From contig CATNCP010000019.1 in the NCBI GenBank assembly GCA_950096615.1, positions 1-50,997 on the forward strand: a stretch of DNA of 50,997 nt, in the 5' to 3' direction. Within the stretch, counting starts at the first letter, position 1. Each line of letters begins with the position of its first letter. The notes below the pieces were generated by a model. The model searched no databases. It worked only from the letters and a program-made list of their open reading frames with translations, and was not told the origin of the DNA. This stretch comes from an uncultured Kangiella sp. (lineage in GTDB: Bacteria; Pseudomonadota; Gammaproteobacteria; Enterobacterales; Kangiellaceae). A program made the position numbers and the translations under genes. Positions 24,346-33,233 of this stretch are shown in pieces.

Positions 24346-26652
24346 ATGAATTTTAAATTAAAGATGGCTTGTACGGCCACACTTCTAGCGATGGGCGTAT
24401 CAGCTCACGCATCGGGTGCGATAGGTAAAACAACGATTACTGCACCAACATCAGATCAAGAGAGTCAGCGAGTTATCGTAAAGTATAAGTCAGGTATGGC
24501 GGTTCAGGCCAAATCCATGGCGCTTAAAGCTGGCGGACAAATGAGGGTCAACCTAAAGCAGCACAACGCATTTGCGATGGAAGTATCACCACAAGCGTTA
24601 AAAGCACTTCAAAACAATCCAAACGTTGAATACGTCGAGCCTGACCATAAGCGTAAGTTACTGTCTACGAACTTAGACTTAACTGAAATTGAGCCATGGG
24701 GTATTTCTCGTGTGCAAGCAGACGTAGTATCTGACAGCAATGCGGGTAACCGTACTGTTTGTATTATTGATTCGGGTTACGATATTAATAACTCAGATCT
24801 AGCGAGCAACAACCATTCGGGCACGAACGACTCGGGAACGGGTAACTGGTTTGAGCCAGGTGGTTCTCACGGTACTCACGTAGCGGGTACGATTGCAGCT
24901 GTATCTAACAACTCTGGTGTTGTTGGTGTAATGCCTAACGCTAACGTTAACATTCATGTGATTAAAGTATTCAACGAAGCAGGCTGGGGTTATTCATCGT
25001 CGCTAGTTGCAGCTGTTGATGAGTGTGTTAATAGCGGTGCTAACGTGATCAATATGAGTTTAGGTGGCGGCGGTTCTTCGAACACTGAGAAAAACGCGTT
25101 CCAAAACCATCTTGATAATGGTGTATTGAGTATCGCAGCAGCAGGTAACGATGGTAACTCAAGCCATTCTTACCCAGCTTCATACGACGCTGTTGTTTCT
25201 GTAGCGGCAGTTGATTCAGGTAACAAGCACGCAAACTTCTCACAGTACACTAGCCAAGTTGAAGTCGCTGGTCCTGGTGAAGCGATTCTATCAAGCGTTG
25301 GCGTGGGTGACGGTTTCCTAGGTCAGCTTGAAGTTGGTGGCGTAGATTATTTCGAAAACGGTGTTGTTCCGCAAAACTTCTATAACAGCAGCCTTAGCTT
25401 TGATAATGCTGCCAATGTTGGTTCTGCATCAGGCACTTTAGGTGTTTGTACAACATCAGGCACCAGTTATAACTGCCCAAGCATGACGGGTAAAGTATGT
25501 TTGGTTGAGCGTGGTGAAAACCAAGGCGATAACACAAGCTCTACTGAAAATAACTATCCTGAATACCGCGGCGTCGATGCGTGTATGGACGCTGGCGCGG
25601 AAGGTGTTGTGGTTTACAGTAATGCTAATCGCCCTGGCCTACAGCATCCGTTCCTGATTGACTTCAACAGCAAGATTGGCAATACGCCAGTAGTATCGGT
25701 TGATCGTGCGACAGGTTTAGAGCTAGCGAACAAAGCTGGTCAAAACGTGACTATGTCTAAAGATGGCGGTCAGGATTGGGAGTACTACAATGGTACTTCG
25801 ATGGCGACTCCACACGTTGCAGGTGTTGCGGCACTAGCATGGAGCCACCACCCATCATGTACAGCTGCTCAAGTTCGCCAAGCATTAAAAGATACAGCGC
25901 TTGACCTTGATGTTGCTGGTCGTGATGACCGTACAGGTTATGGTTTGGTACAAACGCAAGCAGCAATTGCTGAGTTAGACTCAGTGTGTGGCGGCGGTAA
26001 CCCACCACCTCCACCACCAAGTGGCAACGAATTGTCTAAAGGTGTTGCGGAAACAGGTATTAGCGGTGCACAAGGTTCTGAAGTGTTCTATACATTTGAA
26101 GTTCCAGCTGGCGCAACTGACCTAACGTTTGATATGGCAGGTGGTTCTGGTGATGCTGATATGTATGTCCGTTTCGGCTCTGAGCCAACAACAGGAACTT
26201 ACGATTGCCGTCCATATAAAAGTGGTAACACTGAAAACTGCTCGTTTGCTTCACCTCAAGCAGGAACTTACCACGTGATGATCCGCGGTTATAGCTCGTA
26301 CTCAAACACAAGCTTAACAGCTGATTACACCGACGCTGGTTCTAACCCACCAGTAAACGATACTCTGAGCGAGTCAAACCTTTCTGGTAACAGAAACAGC
26401 ACTCAATACTTCACGCTAGAAGTTCCAGCGGGTCGTAGTTCAGTAAGCGTTTCAATCTCGGGTGGTTCTGGTGATGCTGACTTATACGTTCGTTATGGCA
26501 GCCAGCCAACGACAAGCTCTTATGACTGTCGTCCATACAAAAACGGCAACAGCGAGACATGTACATTGAACGCACAAGCAGGTACTTATCATATTATGCT
26601 TCGTGGTTACCGTGCATACTCAGGAGTTACACTTTCAGGTAGCTCTAACTAA
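24346..26652 (+). CDS. Secreted subtilisin-family (S8) protease with PA and two PPC domains
   Basis: A 768-residue secreted protease. Residues 1-22 are a signal peptide (cleavage near SAHA-S). An I9-type inhibitor propeptide lies at about 40-105 (RVIVKYKSG to VEYVEPD). The catalytic triad is D142 (CIIDSGYDI), H175 (GSHGTHVAGT) and S485 (NGTSMATPHVAGVAAL), with the oxyanion Asn at about 268 (AAAGNDG). A PA-like insertion lies at about 320-470, between the oxyanion Asn and the Ser. After a Pro-rich linker, two PPC domains (about 562-660 and 672-766) repeat SGDADMYVR / SGDADLYVR and DCRPYKSGN / DCRPYKNGN. PPC domains often act in secretion or substrate binding and can be removed on maturation. 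It has its own terminator. Confidence 0.95.
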   Translation: MNFKLKMACTATLLAMGVSAHASGAIGKTTITAPTSDQESQRVIVKYKSGMAVQAKSMALKAGGQMRVNLKQHNAFAMEVSPQALKALQNNPNVEYVEPDHKRKLLSTNLDLTEIEPWGISRVQADVVSDSNAGNRTVCIIDSGYDINNSDLASNNHSGTNDSGTGNWFEPGGSHGTHVAGTIAAVSNNSGVVGVMPNANVNIHVIKVFNEAGWGYSSSLVAAVDECVNSGANVINMSLGGGGSSNTEKNAFQNHLDNGVLSIAAAGNDGNSSHSYPASYDAVVSVAAVDSGNKHANFSQYTSQVEVAGPGEAILSSVGVGDGFLGQLEVGGVDYFENGVVPQNFYNSSLSFDNAANVGSASGTLGVCTTSGTSYNCPSMTGKVCLVERGENQGDNTSSTENNYPEYRGVDACMDAGAEGVVVYSNANRPGLQHPFLIDFNSKIGNTPVVSVDRATGLELANKAGQNVTMSKDGGQDWEYYNGTSMATPHVAGVAALAWSHHPSCTAAQVRQALKDTALDLDVAGRDDRTGYGLVQTQAAIAELDSVCGGGNPPPPPPSGNELSKGVAETGISGAQGSEVFYTFEVPAGATDLTFDMAGGSGDADMYVRFGSEPTTGTYDCRPYKSGNTENCSFASPQAGTYHVMIRGYSSYSNTSLTADYTDAGSNPPVNDTLSESNLSGNRNSTQYFTLEVPAGRSSVSVSISGGSGDADLYVRYGSQPTTSSYDCRPYKNGNSETCTLNAQAGTYHIMLRGYRAYSGVTLSGSSN

Positions 26653-26672
26653 TCAGAGATAGTGATTAGCAT

Positions 26673-26699
26673 AAAAGGTCGCTTCGGCGGCCTTTTTTT
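26673..26699 (+). terminator. Rho-independent terminator of the first subtilase
   Basis: AAAAGGTCGC (26673-26682), loop TTCG, GCGGCCTTTT (26687-26696) with one G-U pair, followed by further T. It ends 47 nt after the stop. Confidence 0.9.
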
Positions 26700-26752
26700 A
26701 TGGCTGTAAGCTTTTGGTAACACTTTTTGAGAGCCTCAATGCCAGTTCACAG

Positions 26753-26864
26753 AATCGGCATGACGAACTGTACAAATTTTATCCAGGTGCTATAAAAAGG
26801 GAAGTTCGTCACAGAAGTGGCGCTCCTATAAGATATCCGAAGCCGCTTTTGTCATGAGCCGATT
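26753..26864 (+). promoter_or_regulatory. Structured leader/promoter region of the second subtilase
   Basis: TGACGAACT (26761-26769) pairs with AGTTCGTCA (26803-26811), and outside it AATCGGC (26753-26759) pairs with GCCGATT (26858-26864). Between the inner arms lie TGTACA (26769-26774) and TATAAA (26791-26796), 16 nt apart, a fair sigma-70 -35/-10 pair. The inner repeat could be an operator around this promoter, or both pairs could form a folded leader if transcription starts further upstream. AGGGG precedes the ATG at 26891. Confidence 0.35.
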
Positions 26865-26890
26865 GTTAATGGACTAGACAGGGGATTCTT

Positions 26891-28972
26891 ATGAATAAAA
26901 AAGTATTAACGGTAGCGGTTGCTGTTGGTCTGGCGACCAGTTCGGCAGTGAACGGCGCTAGTGATCAGCTTATTATCAAGTATAAAGACGGTGTCGATAA
27001 AGCTCAAAAGGCATCGGTTATGGCTATGGCTAATATCAGCGCCAAAGCTTCCTTCCAGCTTAAACACAAGCGCTTTACCTTCAATGATTCGCAAGTAGTA
27101 CGTTTATCGAAACGGCATGATGAAAAAGCCTTACAAGCGATTATCAGGCGTATACAGTCAGATCCCGATGTGGATTATGTTGAAGTAGACAGAATAATGA
27201 GGGCAACGGCAACTGCTAATGATCAATATTACCCGTCTCAATGGCACTATCATGACCCCGTGGCTGGGATTAACTTAGAAAGTGCCTGGGACGCTTCAAC
27301 CGGAGCTGGGGTTAAAGTAGCAGTAATCGATACCGGGTATTTGCCGCATGAGGATTTAGCGGCAAACATCATTGGCGGTTATGATTTTATTGCCGATACG
27401 ACGACAGCAAACGATGGTGACGGTCGAGATGGCGACGCTAGCGATCCTGGTGATTGGTATGGCGTGTTTGATTGTGGCTTTAATTTCGATAGTCGAGACT
27501 CAAGTTGGCACGGAACCCATGTTGCAGGAACCGTGGCGGCAGTGACGAATAATAGCATTGGCGTGGCTGGCATAGCGCATGATGCGAAAGTAGTACCGAT
27601 TAGGGTATTGGGCAAGTGTGGCGGTTATACGTCGGATATTGCTGACGGTATGGTGTGGGCATCAGGTGGAGCCGTATCCGGCGCGCCAGCAAACGCTCAT
27701 CCAGCTAAAGTTTTGAACTTAAGTTTAGGCGGCTCCGGCTCTTGCCCGACAACGACGCAAAATGCAGTCAATACAGCCCGTAGTAATGGTGCTGTGGTAG
27801 TGGTGGCGGCAGGAAACTCAAACTCTGACGTCTCAGGTTTTACACCTGGTAATTGTAATGGCGTGATTTCAGTGGCAGCCACCAATAAACAAGCTGACCG
27901 TGCTAGCTATTCTAATTTTGGTAGCCTGATTGATATTGCTGCTCCTGGCGGAGAGGGCGGACAAGATGGTGTTGCTTCAACGCTCAACGATGGCACCACA
28001 ACACCAGCGAATGATATTTACGCTTATTATGCTGGAACATCAATGGCGGCGCCACATGTAGCGGGAGTAGCAGCACTGATGTTTGCGGTCAATCCAAGCT
28101 TAACACCGGATCAAGTTGAACAGGCGATCAAAGACTCTGCGCGAGCATTTCCTGGCGGATCAAGCTGTAATACCAGTAATTGTGGCGCGGGTATACTCGA
28201 TGCCGCAGCAGCGATTGCAGAGGTCGACGATGGTAATCCTCCTGTGAACGAAGCCCCCACGGCGGACTTTAGTTACAGTTGCACTAATTTGGAGTGTGAT
28301 TTTGATGCTACATCAAGTTCGGATAGCGATGGCAATATAGTGAGCTATAGCTGGTCGTTTGGTGGTAGCGGAGCTAATGCGTCGTATACTTTTGGCAGTG
28401 CCGGAACTTACTCCGTTACGCTTACTGTGACGGATGATGATGGCGCTACAGATACTGCAACACAATCTGTGACGGTCAGTGAGGAACCTCAGAATCAGCC
28501 ACCTACAGCAAGCTTTACCTATAGTTGCACCGACTTAGATTGTAACTTTAATGGTTCATCTAGTAGTGATAGTGATGGAACCATCAGTAGTTATAGTTGG
28601 TCATTTGGCGGGAATGGAGTGACATCGAATTATACATTTGCAAGCGCCGGCAGTTATACGGTAACGCTAACGGTTACTGATAATGATGGCGCGACCGATA
28701 GCTCGACGCAGACCGTTACCGTGACGGAGCCTCAACCTTCAGATATTAGTTTGAGCGTTAGTCGGGCTTGGTGGGGATTCTACGCAGTGCTCAACTGGGA
28801 TGGCGCCAGCGGATCCAGCGTGGATATCTATCGTGATGGACAATTGAGAACAACCACAGCAAATGATGGAGCTTACTCAGAGCGAGTCAGCCGTAATCGT
28901 AGTTACACTTACAAAGTGTGTGAATCAGGTTCATCAACAAATTGCTCCGATGAGGTCGTGAGCTCAAGGTAA
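26891..28972 (+). CDS. Secreted subtilisin-family (S8) protease with two PKD domains
   Basis: A 693-residue secreted protease. A signal peptide (MNKKVLTVAVAVGLATSSAV, cleavage near NGA-S) is followed by a short I9-like propeptide (SDQLIIKYKDGV to YVEVD). The catalytic domain has D147 (VAVIDTGYL), H207 (WHGTHVAGTV), N309 (VAAGNSN) and S384 (GTSMAAPHVAGVAAL), and lacks the PA insertion of its neighbour. Two PKD domains follow (about 455-537 and 540-625); each begins FSYSC or FTYSC, has a second Cys shortly after, and contains SYSWSFGG. The last 65 residues form a fibronectin-like module with two Cys (CESGSSTNCSD). PKD domains usually aid substrate binding, as in collagen- or chitin-binding proteases. 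Confidence 0.95.
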   Translation: MNKKVLTVAVAVGLATSSAVNGASDQLIIKYKDGVDKAQKASVMAMANISAKASFQLKHKRFTFNDSQVVRLSKRHDEKALQAIIRRIQSDPDVDYVEVDRIMRATATANDQYYPSQWHYHDPVAGINLESAWDASTGAGVKVAVIDTGYLPHEDLAANIIGGYDFIADTTTANDGDGRDGDASDPGDWYGVFDCGFNFDSRDSSWHGTHVAGTVAAVTNNSIGVAGIAHDAKVVPIRVLGKCGGYTSDIADGMVWASGGAVSGAPANAHPAKVLNLSLGGSGSCPTTTQNAVNTARSNGAVVVVAAGNSNSDVSGFTPGNCNGVISVAATNKQADRASYSNFGSLIDIAAPGGEGGQDGVASTLNDGTTTPANDIYAYYAGTSMAAPHVAGVAALMFAVNPSLTPDQVEQAIKDSARAFPGGSSCNTSNCGAGILDAAAAIAEVDDGNPPVNEAPTADFSYSCTNLECDFDATSSSDSDGNIVSYSWSFGGSGANASYTFGSAGTYSVTLTVTDDDGATDTATQSVTVSEEPQNQPPTASFTYSCTDLDCNFNGSSSSDSDGTISSYSWSFGGNGVTSNYTFASAGSYTVTLTVTDNDGATDSSTQTVTVTEPQPSDISLSVSRAWWGFYAVLNWDGASGSSVDIYRDGQLRTTTANDGAYSERVSRNRSYTYKVCESGSSTNCSDEVVSSR

Positions 28973-29007
28973 CTTTAACACCATACTACCCCTTAGTGTT
29001 AAAGGTT

Positions 29008-29038
29008 AAGCCCCGCATTATTTGCGGGGCTTATTTTA
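29008..29038 (+). terminator. Rho-independent terminator of the second subtilase
   Basis: AAGCCCCGCA (29008-29017), loop TTATT, TGCGGGGCTT (29023-29032), then ATTTTA. The stem is GC-rich and perfect. It lies 36 nt after the stop and before the convergent gene ending at 29050. Confidence 0.85.
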
Positions 29039-29049
29039 TGGTGTGATGT

Positions 29050-29772
29050 TTAAGATTGGTTGTTTTGATCAGGCTGGCCATACATTTGTTCTGCACGTTG
29101 GTACTGTACCCAGCTAGTCAAAATATACTTATCATTAGACACTGGTTTTTGTCCGCGGTGAGTATGGGTAAACCCAGCAGGCGCAATAACCAACGAACCT
29201 TGCTTAGGTTTGCTTTGGACATTTTGATAAAAGAATTCAGTCTCACCACCTTCTTCAACATCATTCAAATAAAACATCCACAACAAAGTACGATGCAAAG
29301 AATCCTGGTTGGGATCATTCGGGTGAGGGTAGTGCTCTGAGTGCCAGTGAAAATAACCGCCTTCACCCTTATCATATTTCTGTGCATTAACCGGGCCTAA
29401 CCGATAAACGGCCTGAATAAATTGCGCTAAGCTTTGGTCGTCCATCTTTTCAACGTCGACATAGCTCAACTGTTCCATATCACCCTCTTGGTTTTGGAAC
29501 ATTAACGACACAGCGCCTGCCAATAAAAAAGGGTATTGGCGGACATAATGAATCATGCCACGCAATACAACATTCTGAATATGTTGCATCTCATCCTGCC
29601 ACTCATCAGGAAACTGTGTGATGGTGATATCGGTACTGTTTTTCTTGATCTTATCGACGCCGTGCCCCGTTTCACCCTGACGCTTGTGAGCGCTTTGCTC
29701 AAACTTCTCGATACACTTATTACAAAACTCAGGATCGAGCGCTTGCTCGTAAATATTAATAAAACTCGACAT
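29050..29772 (-). CDS. 2OG-Fe(II) oxygenase (prolyl 4-hydroxylase-like)
   Basis: A 240-residue protein starting at ATG 29772, with a G-rich site upstream. It resembles the P4Hc/2OG-Fe(II) oxygenase superfamily. The region HWHSEHYPH in the middle should supply the first Fe ligands (H-x-E rather than the usual H-x-D), the double-stranded beta-helix continues through LHRTLLWMFYLNDVEEGGETEF, and GFTHTHRGQKP plus KYILTSWVQY supply the distal His and the basic residue that holds 2-oxoglutarate. The N-terminal 60 residues are a separate helical part with three Cys (EFCNKC among them). The substrate, protein or small molecule, is unknown. It is monocistronic between a subtilase and a TRAP-type lipoprotein. 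Confidence 0.8.
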   Translation of the reverse strand: MSSFINIYEQALDPEFCNKCIEKFEQSAHKRQGETGHGVDKIKKNSTDITITQFPDEWQDEMQHIQNVVLRGMIHYVRQYPFLLAGAVSLMFQNQEGDMEQLSYVDVEKMDDQSLAQFIQAVYRLGPVNAQKYDKGEGGYFHWHSEHYPHPNDPNQDSLHRTLLWMFYLNDVEEGGETEFFYQNVQSKPKQGSLVIAPAGFTHTHRGQKPVSNDKYILTSWVQYQRAEQMYGQPDQNNQS

Positions 29773-29895
29773 CAATGCCCCCGCATGGTCTTTTTTTAAT
29801 CAAAGTTGCCATAGCTTATTATAGTCGGTACATTGATGCCAGAAATCGCCCAAAAAACTTTAGAATAGGGCGTTGAGACTAAAAGCAGGTTAATT

Positions 29896-30999
29896 ATGAA
29901 AAGAAGAAACTTCATTGGCGCCCTTGGGGCTGGCGCAGCAGTCGCAGGGCTGACCGCTTGTAATAATGGTGGCAAAGAGACGAAAGCTGCACCCGTCGAA
30001 AAGTGGGATGGCGAAGTGATTAAATGGACCATGATCACGACGTGGCCTAAAAACTTTGCTGGCTTAGGCGAAGGCGCAGAATACTTAGCCAAGCTGATTA
30101 ATCGTTTAAGTGGCGGTCGCATGGAAGTGAAAGTCTATGGCTCTGGCGAACTGGTGCCAGCGCTACAGGTTTTCGAGTCTGTCGCCAGCGGCGCTGCCCA
30201 AATCGGTCATGGTGCGTCTTACTACTGGAAAGGTAAGTTACCGATGACACCTTTTTTTGCCGCGGTGCCTTTTGGCTTAAACGCGCAAGAAATGAATGGC
30301 TGGTTGTTACATGGCGGTGGTTTAGAGCTATGGCGTGAGCTCTATGAACCGTTAGGATTAATTCCAGAGCCTTGTGGTAATACTGGGGTGCAAATGGCAG
30401 GATGGTTTAATAAAGAAATCAATTCTTTAGCAGACTTAAAAGGGATGAAGATGCGTATTCCTGGCCTTGGTGGTGAAGTGTGGCGCCGTGCCGGTGGTAT
30501 ACCGGTATTGATGCCAGGAAGTGAAGTCTTTACTTCTTTGGAGACTGGGGCGATTGATGCTGCTGAATGGGTCGGACCTTACAATGACTTAGCGTTCGGC
30601 TTGTTTAAAGCGGCTCGTTATTACTATTATCCAGGTTGGCATGAGCCTGGCACGACGCTTGAAGCTTTAATCAACAAAAAGGCCTATGAATCACTGCCAA
30701 AGGATTTACAGGAAATTGTGACAACAGCATGTCGTACTGCGAATGCGGATCTTTTAGCTGACTTTACGGCTAAAAATAATGAAGCATTGCAAACGTTAAT
30801 TACAAAACATGGCGTTGAACTACGTGAGCTGCCGAAAGAAGTGTTAAGCGAGCTAGAAGCTATTTCTGAGAGCATGCTGAAAGAGCAAACGGAAACCGAA
30901 TTGGATCAAAGAATTTTAGAGTCTTTTATGGAATTTAAAGATCAGGCTAAAACATGGCATCGTGTGTCTGAGCAAAGTTACTACGACGCCAGACGATAA
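29896..30999 (+). CDS. TakP/DctP-type TRAP solute-binding protein, Tat-lipoprotein
   Basis: A 367-residue TRAP-type periplasmic binding protein. The N-terminus MKRRNFIGALGAG has a twin-arginine motif and ends in the lipobox LTAC (Cys22), so it should be exported folded and lipid-anchored. The mature part closely follows the TakP branch (2-oxoacid binding): TWPKNFAGLGEGAEYLA, GSGELVPALQVFESV, the GNTGVQMAGWF segment, KGMKMRIPGLGGEV with the carboxylate-binding Arg, GAIDAAEWVGPYNDL and YYYYPGWHEPG. A 2-oxoacid such as pyruvate is the likely ligand, by homology only. No DctQ or DctM membrane subunit lies nearby, so the partner permease must be elsewhere. Confidence 0.9.
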   Translation: MKRRNFIGALGAGAAVAGLTACNNGGKETKAAPVEKWDGEVIKWTMITTWPKNFAGLGEGAEYLAKLINRLSGGRMEVKVYGSGELVPALQVFESVASGAAQIGHGASYYWKGKLPMTPFFAAVPFGLNAQEMNGWLLHGGGLELWRELYEPLGLIPEPCGNTGVQMAGWFNKEINSLADLKGMKMRIPGLGGEVWRRAGGIPVLMPGSEVFTSLETGAIDAAEWVGPYNDLAFGLFKAARYYYYPGWHEPGTTLEALINKKAYESLPKDLQEIVTTACRTANADLLADFTAKNNEALQTLITKHGVELRELPKEVLSELEAISESMLKEQTETELDQRILESFMEFKDQAKTWHRVSEQSYYDARR

Positions 31000-31013
31000 T
31001 AATGCTAGAAAAC

Positions 31014-31039
31014 AAGGAGCCTATTTCGGCTCCTTTTTT
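31014..31039 (+). terminator. Rho-independent terminator
   Basis: AAGGAGCC (31014-31021), loop TATTTC, GGCTCCTT (31028-31035) and a T-run to 31039. It closes the TRAP-binding-protein gene; the convergent kinase gene ends at 31059, and the A-rich left flank may let it work on that strand too. Confidence 0.88.
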
Positions 31040-31058
31040 GTGACATAGCGTGGTGAAA

Positions 31059-33233
31059 TTAGCTTTGTTCTTTTGTAAGGCCATCAAGAATTTCTCGTCC
31101 TTTTTTCAAGGTTCTAGCTCCTTGACGATAGCGACCTCGGCTATTGAGAGAGTCGGCCAATTTAATATAGGCGTTGCCTAAAGCCGTTTGAGTTTTTGAT
31201 AAGAGCTCGAAGTCGGTAGGCAAGGACTGGGCAAAAGGTTGGATATCTTCTGCGATGGTATCAAGCGTTTTGACAGATTCAGCACTGGAAATTTGTTCGC
31301 TGAAATCTTTAAAAGTTTTATCGTAGAAAATGGTTGCCGCATCATAAGGAAATGCAACCTCTGGATTAGCTTCGAGTTCCTTTTGATAAGTGCCTAACTT
31401 ATCTGCTGCAGATAAATATTGCAGGCTTTCGCTTTTAAGTTGTTGAAAATCATTGTTATGAGCAAAAACCTTATCACCAACTTGTTGGAATTGCTGTAAC
31501 TCAACAAAATTATTAGTGTCCATAGCCTCACGCAGAGAGGTCAGGAATAACTCTTGTGCCTGTGTACTAATTTCAGGTTGGTATTGCGGGGCTATCTGTT
31601 TCATTTCGGCTTGCAGAGTATAAATATCTGCACCGGATTCTTTTACCGCATAATCTTGCAACTCAAGTAGGCTGTTGTACTTTAACTCTATATTGTTAAG
31701 AAGTTGATTACGGTTTGAAAGAAGCTGATTTTCATAATTACTCAACTGTTGAGAGTCGTTAAGATAGGTTTTGGCGTCATTTATGACTGCGAAAGCCGCC
31801 GGATAATTTGGATATTTCCCGCTGGAGTCTTTTAGTGCAACGGAAGCTTTTTCAGCAAAGTGTTCATAAATGGGTTGCCTTAATTGATTCAAGGCGCTCG
31901 CTTTGTGATGTTCCGTTAAGGTACTTAAATTATTTAAAGCAGTTGCCATTAGATTCGGTTCTGTGGCCAAAACGGTATCTAACTTTGATTGTTCATTTTG
32001 TAGCGCTGTTAAATCAGACTTGAGCTGGCTAATTCGTGCTTGATCGGTACTCCAGACTTTATAAGCGATAAAACTTAATGCTAAAGCGCTAGCCGCAATT
32101 AATAAAGGCTTAGCATGTTGTTTGCTTAAACCTTGATAAAAAAGATCTACAGTTGCCACTCGGTCGTTGTGTTGAAGAGCTAAACCTTTTTTTAGGCCGT
32201 TCCAAGCAAAAGGAGATAATTTTCTACATTTCTTGGGTTTCAACTCTTGTGATAGCGCTTTGTCGGCAGGCGTCCTATCGTAGGGGTGTTTACTGGTTAA
32301 CATCTCATAGCTAATACAAGCCAGACCATAAACGTCGTCTTTTACATCAATGGGCTGGTTATTGAGCATATTAGGACTAGCATAGGCAGGAGTAAAACCA
32401 CCTACGTCAAATTCAGGTTCGTCGTTATGGCTTTGAACAGCATATTCGTCGATTTGTTGCTTTAAAGCTCTAGCGACACCGAAATCAAAGATTTTGACGT
32501 CTTGTTGGTTGGTGATAAAGATGTTGCTTGGCTTAAGGTCGCTGTGCAAAACGCCTTTTTTATGGGCGAAACTTAAGGCCGAACTCATTTGCTGAACAAC
32601 CTTCATCACCCCAGATTTTGGTAATCCATTGGGACGACTCCGTTTAATGAGTTTATCAAGCGACTCGCCTTCAAGAAGCTCCATAACAATGTAACAAAGA
32701 TCGTTTTCGAATATAAAATCAAAGACTTGTACGATATTGGGGTGAGATAGCTCACGAATTTTCTTAGCTTCTCGCTGCATAATAGTGACTGCGTCAGGGT
32801 GATCAGCAAATTCATTGCTTAAAACCTTAACAGCGACAAAAGGGCTTTTATCACCAGCAGATTCAGCATGCAGGTCCTTAGCTTTATAAACTTCGCTCAT
32901 CCCTCCAGAGCCTAAACTTTCAACCAATTTATAACGATTGGATAAGGTATCACCAATGCTTAGTTTGATGTGATTTAAACGTGATGATTGTGAGCGATCA
33001 CTGACGTTCTGCACTACTGTTTTATCATCATCTTCGACGTCTTCAGGCGGCTGCGGAGCTTTGATATGTTGAGCCGCAATAGACGATCCAGAGTTGTTAT
33101 CTGTGGAATTATTAGTATTAGTGCTTGCAGGGCTGTGATCTTCAGAGTCTAAAGGCTGATCGTGCTGTTTTTCACGTTCCTGTGCTTCCCCTGAAGTTGG
33201 CTTTCCTTGCTCGTTATTATGTTGATCAGTCAT
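31059..33233 (-). CDS. T6SS-associated membrane Ser/Thr kinase (PpkA/Stk-like)
   Basis: The ATG at 33233 is chosen because GAGGAC lies 3 nt upstream; the in-frame ATG at 33266 lacks an RBS. The 724-residue product has a polar N-terminus with an EDDDKTVVQN motif (Thr72), a kinase domain at about 100-370 (Gly loop GSGGMSEVYKA, K136 in VAVKVL, E155, catalytic loop HSDLKPSN with D232, DFG at 250-252), one membrane helix at about 377-394 and a long helical, coiled-coil C-terminal region that probably faces the periplasm. HSD replaces HRD, so it is a non-RD kinase and may not need activation-loop phosphorylation. It is divergent from the tss operon and is the probable kinase of threonine-phosphorylation control with TagH and PppA. 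Confidence 0.85.
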   Translation of the reverse strand: MTDQHNNEQGKPTSGEAQEREKQHDQPLDSEDHSPASTNTNNSTDNNSGSSIAAQHIKAPQPPEDVEDDDKTVVQNVSDRSQSSRLNHIKLSIGDTLSNRYKLVESLGSGGMSEVYKAKDLHAESAGDKSPFVAVKVLSNEFADHPDAVTIMQREAKKIRELSHPNIVQVFDFIFENDLCYIVMELLEGESLDKLIKRSRPNGLPKSGVMKVVQQMSSALSFAHKKGVLHSDLKPSNIFITNQQDVKIFDFGVARALKQQIDEYAVQSHNDEPEFDVGGFTPAYASPNMLNNQPIDVKDDVYGLACISYEMLTSKHPYDRTPADKALSQELKPKKCRKLSPFAWNGLKKGLALQHNDRVATVDLFYQGLSKQHAKPLLIAASALALSFIAYKVWSTDQARISQLKSDLTALQNEQSKLDTVLATEPNLMATALNNLSTLTEHHKASALNQLRQPIYEHFAEKASVALKDSSGKYPNYPAAFAVINDAKTYLNDSQQLSNYENQLLSNRNQLLNNIELKYNSLLELQDYAVKESGADIYTLQAEMKQIAPQYQPEISTQAQELFLTSLREAMDTNNFVELQQFQQVGDKVFAHNNDFQQLKSESLQYLSAADKLGTYQKELEANPEVAFPYDAATIFYDKTFKDFSEQISSAESVKTLDTIAEDIQPFAQSLPTDFELLSKTQTALGNAYIKLADSLNSRGRYRQGARTLKKGREILDGLTKEQS

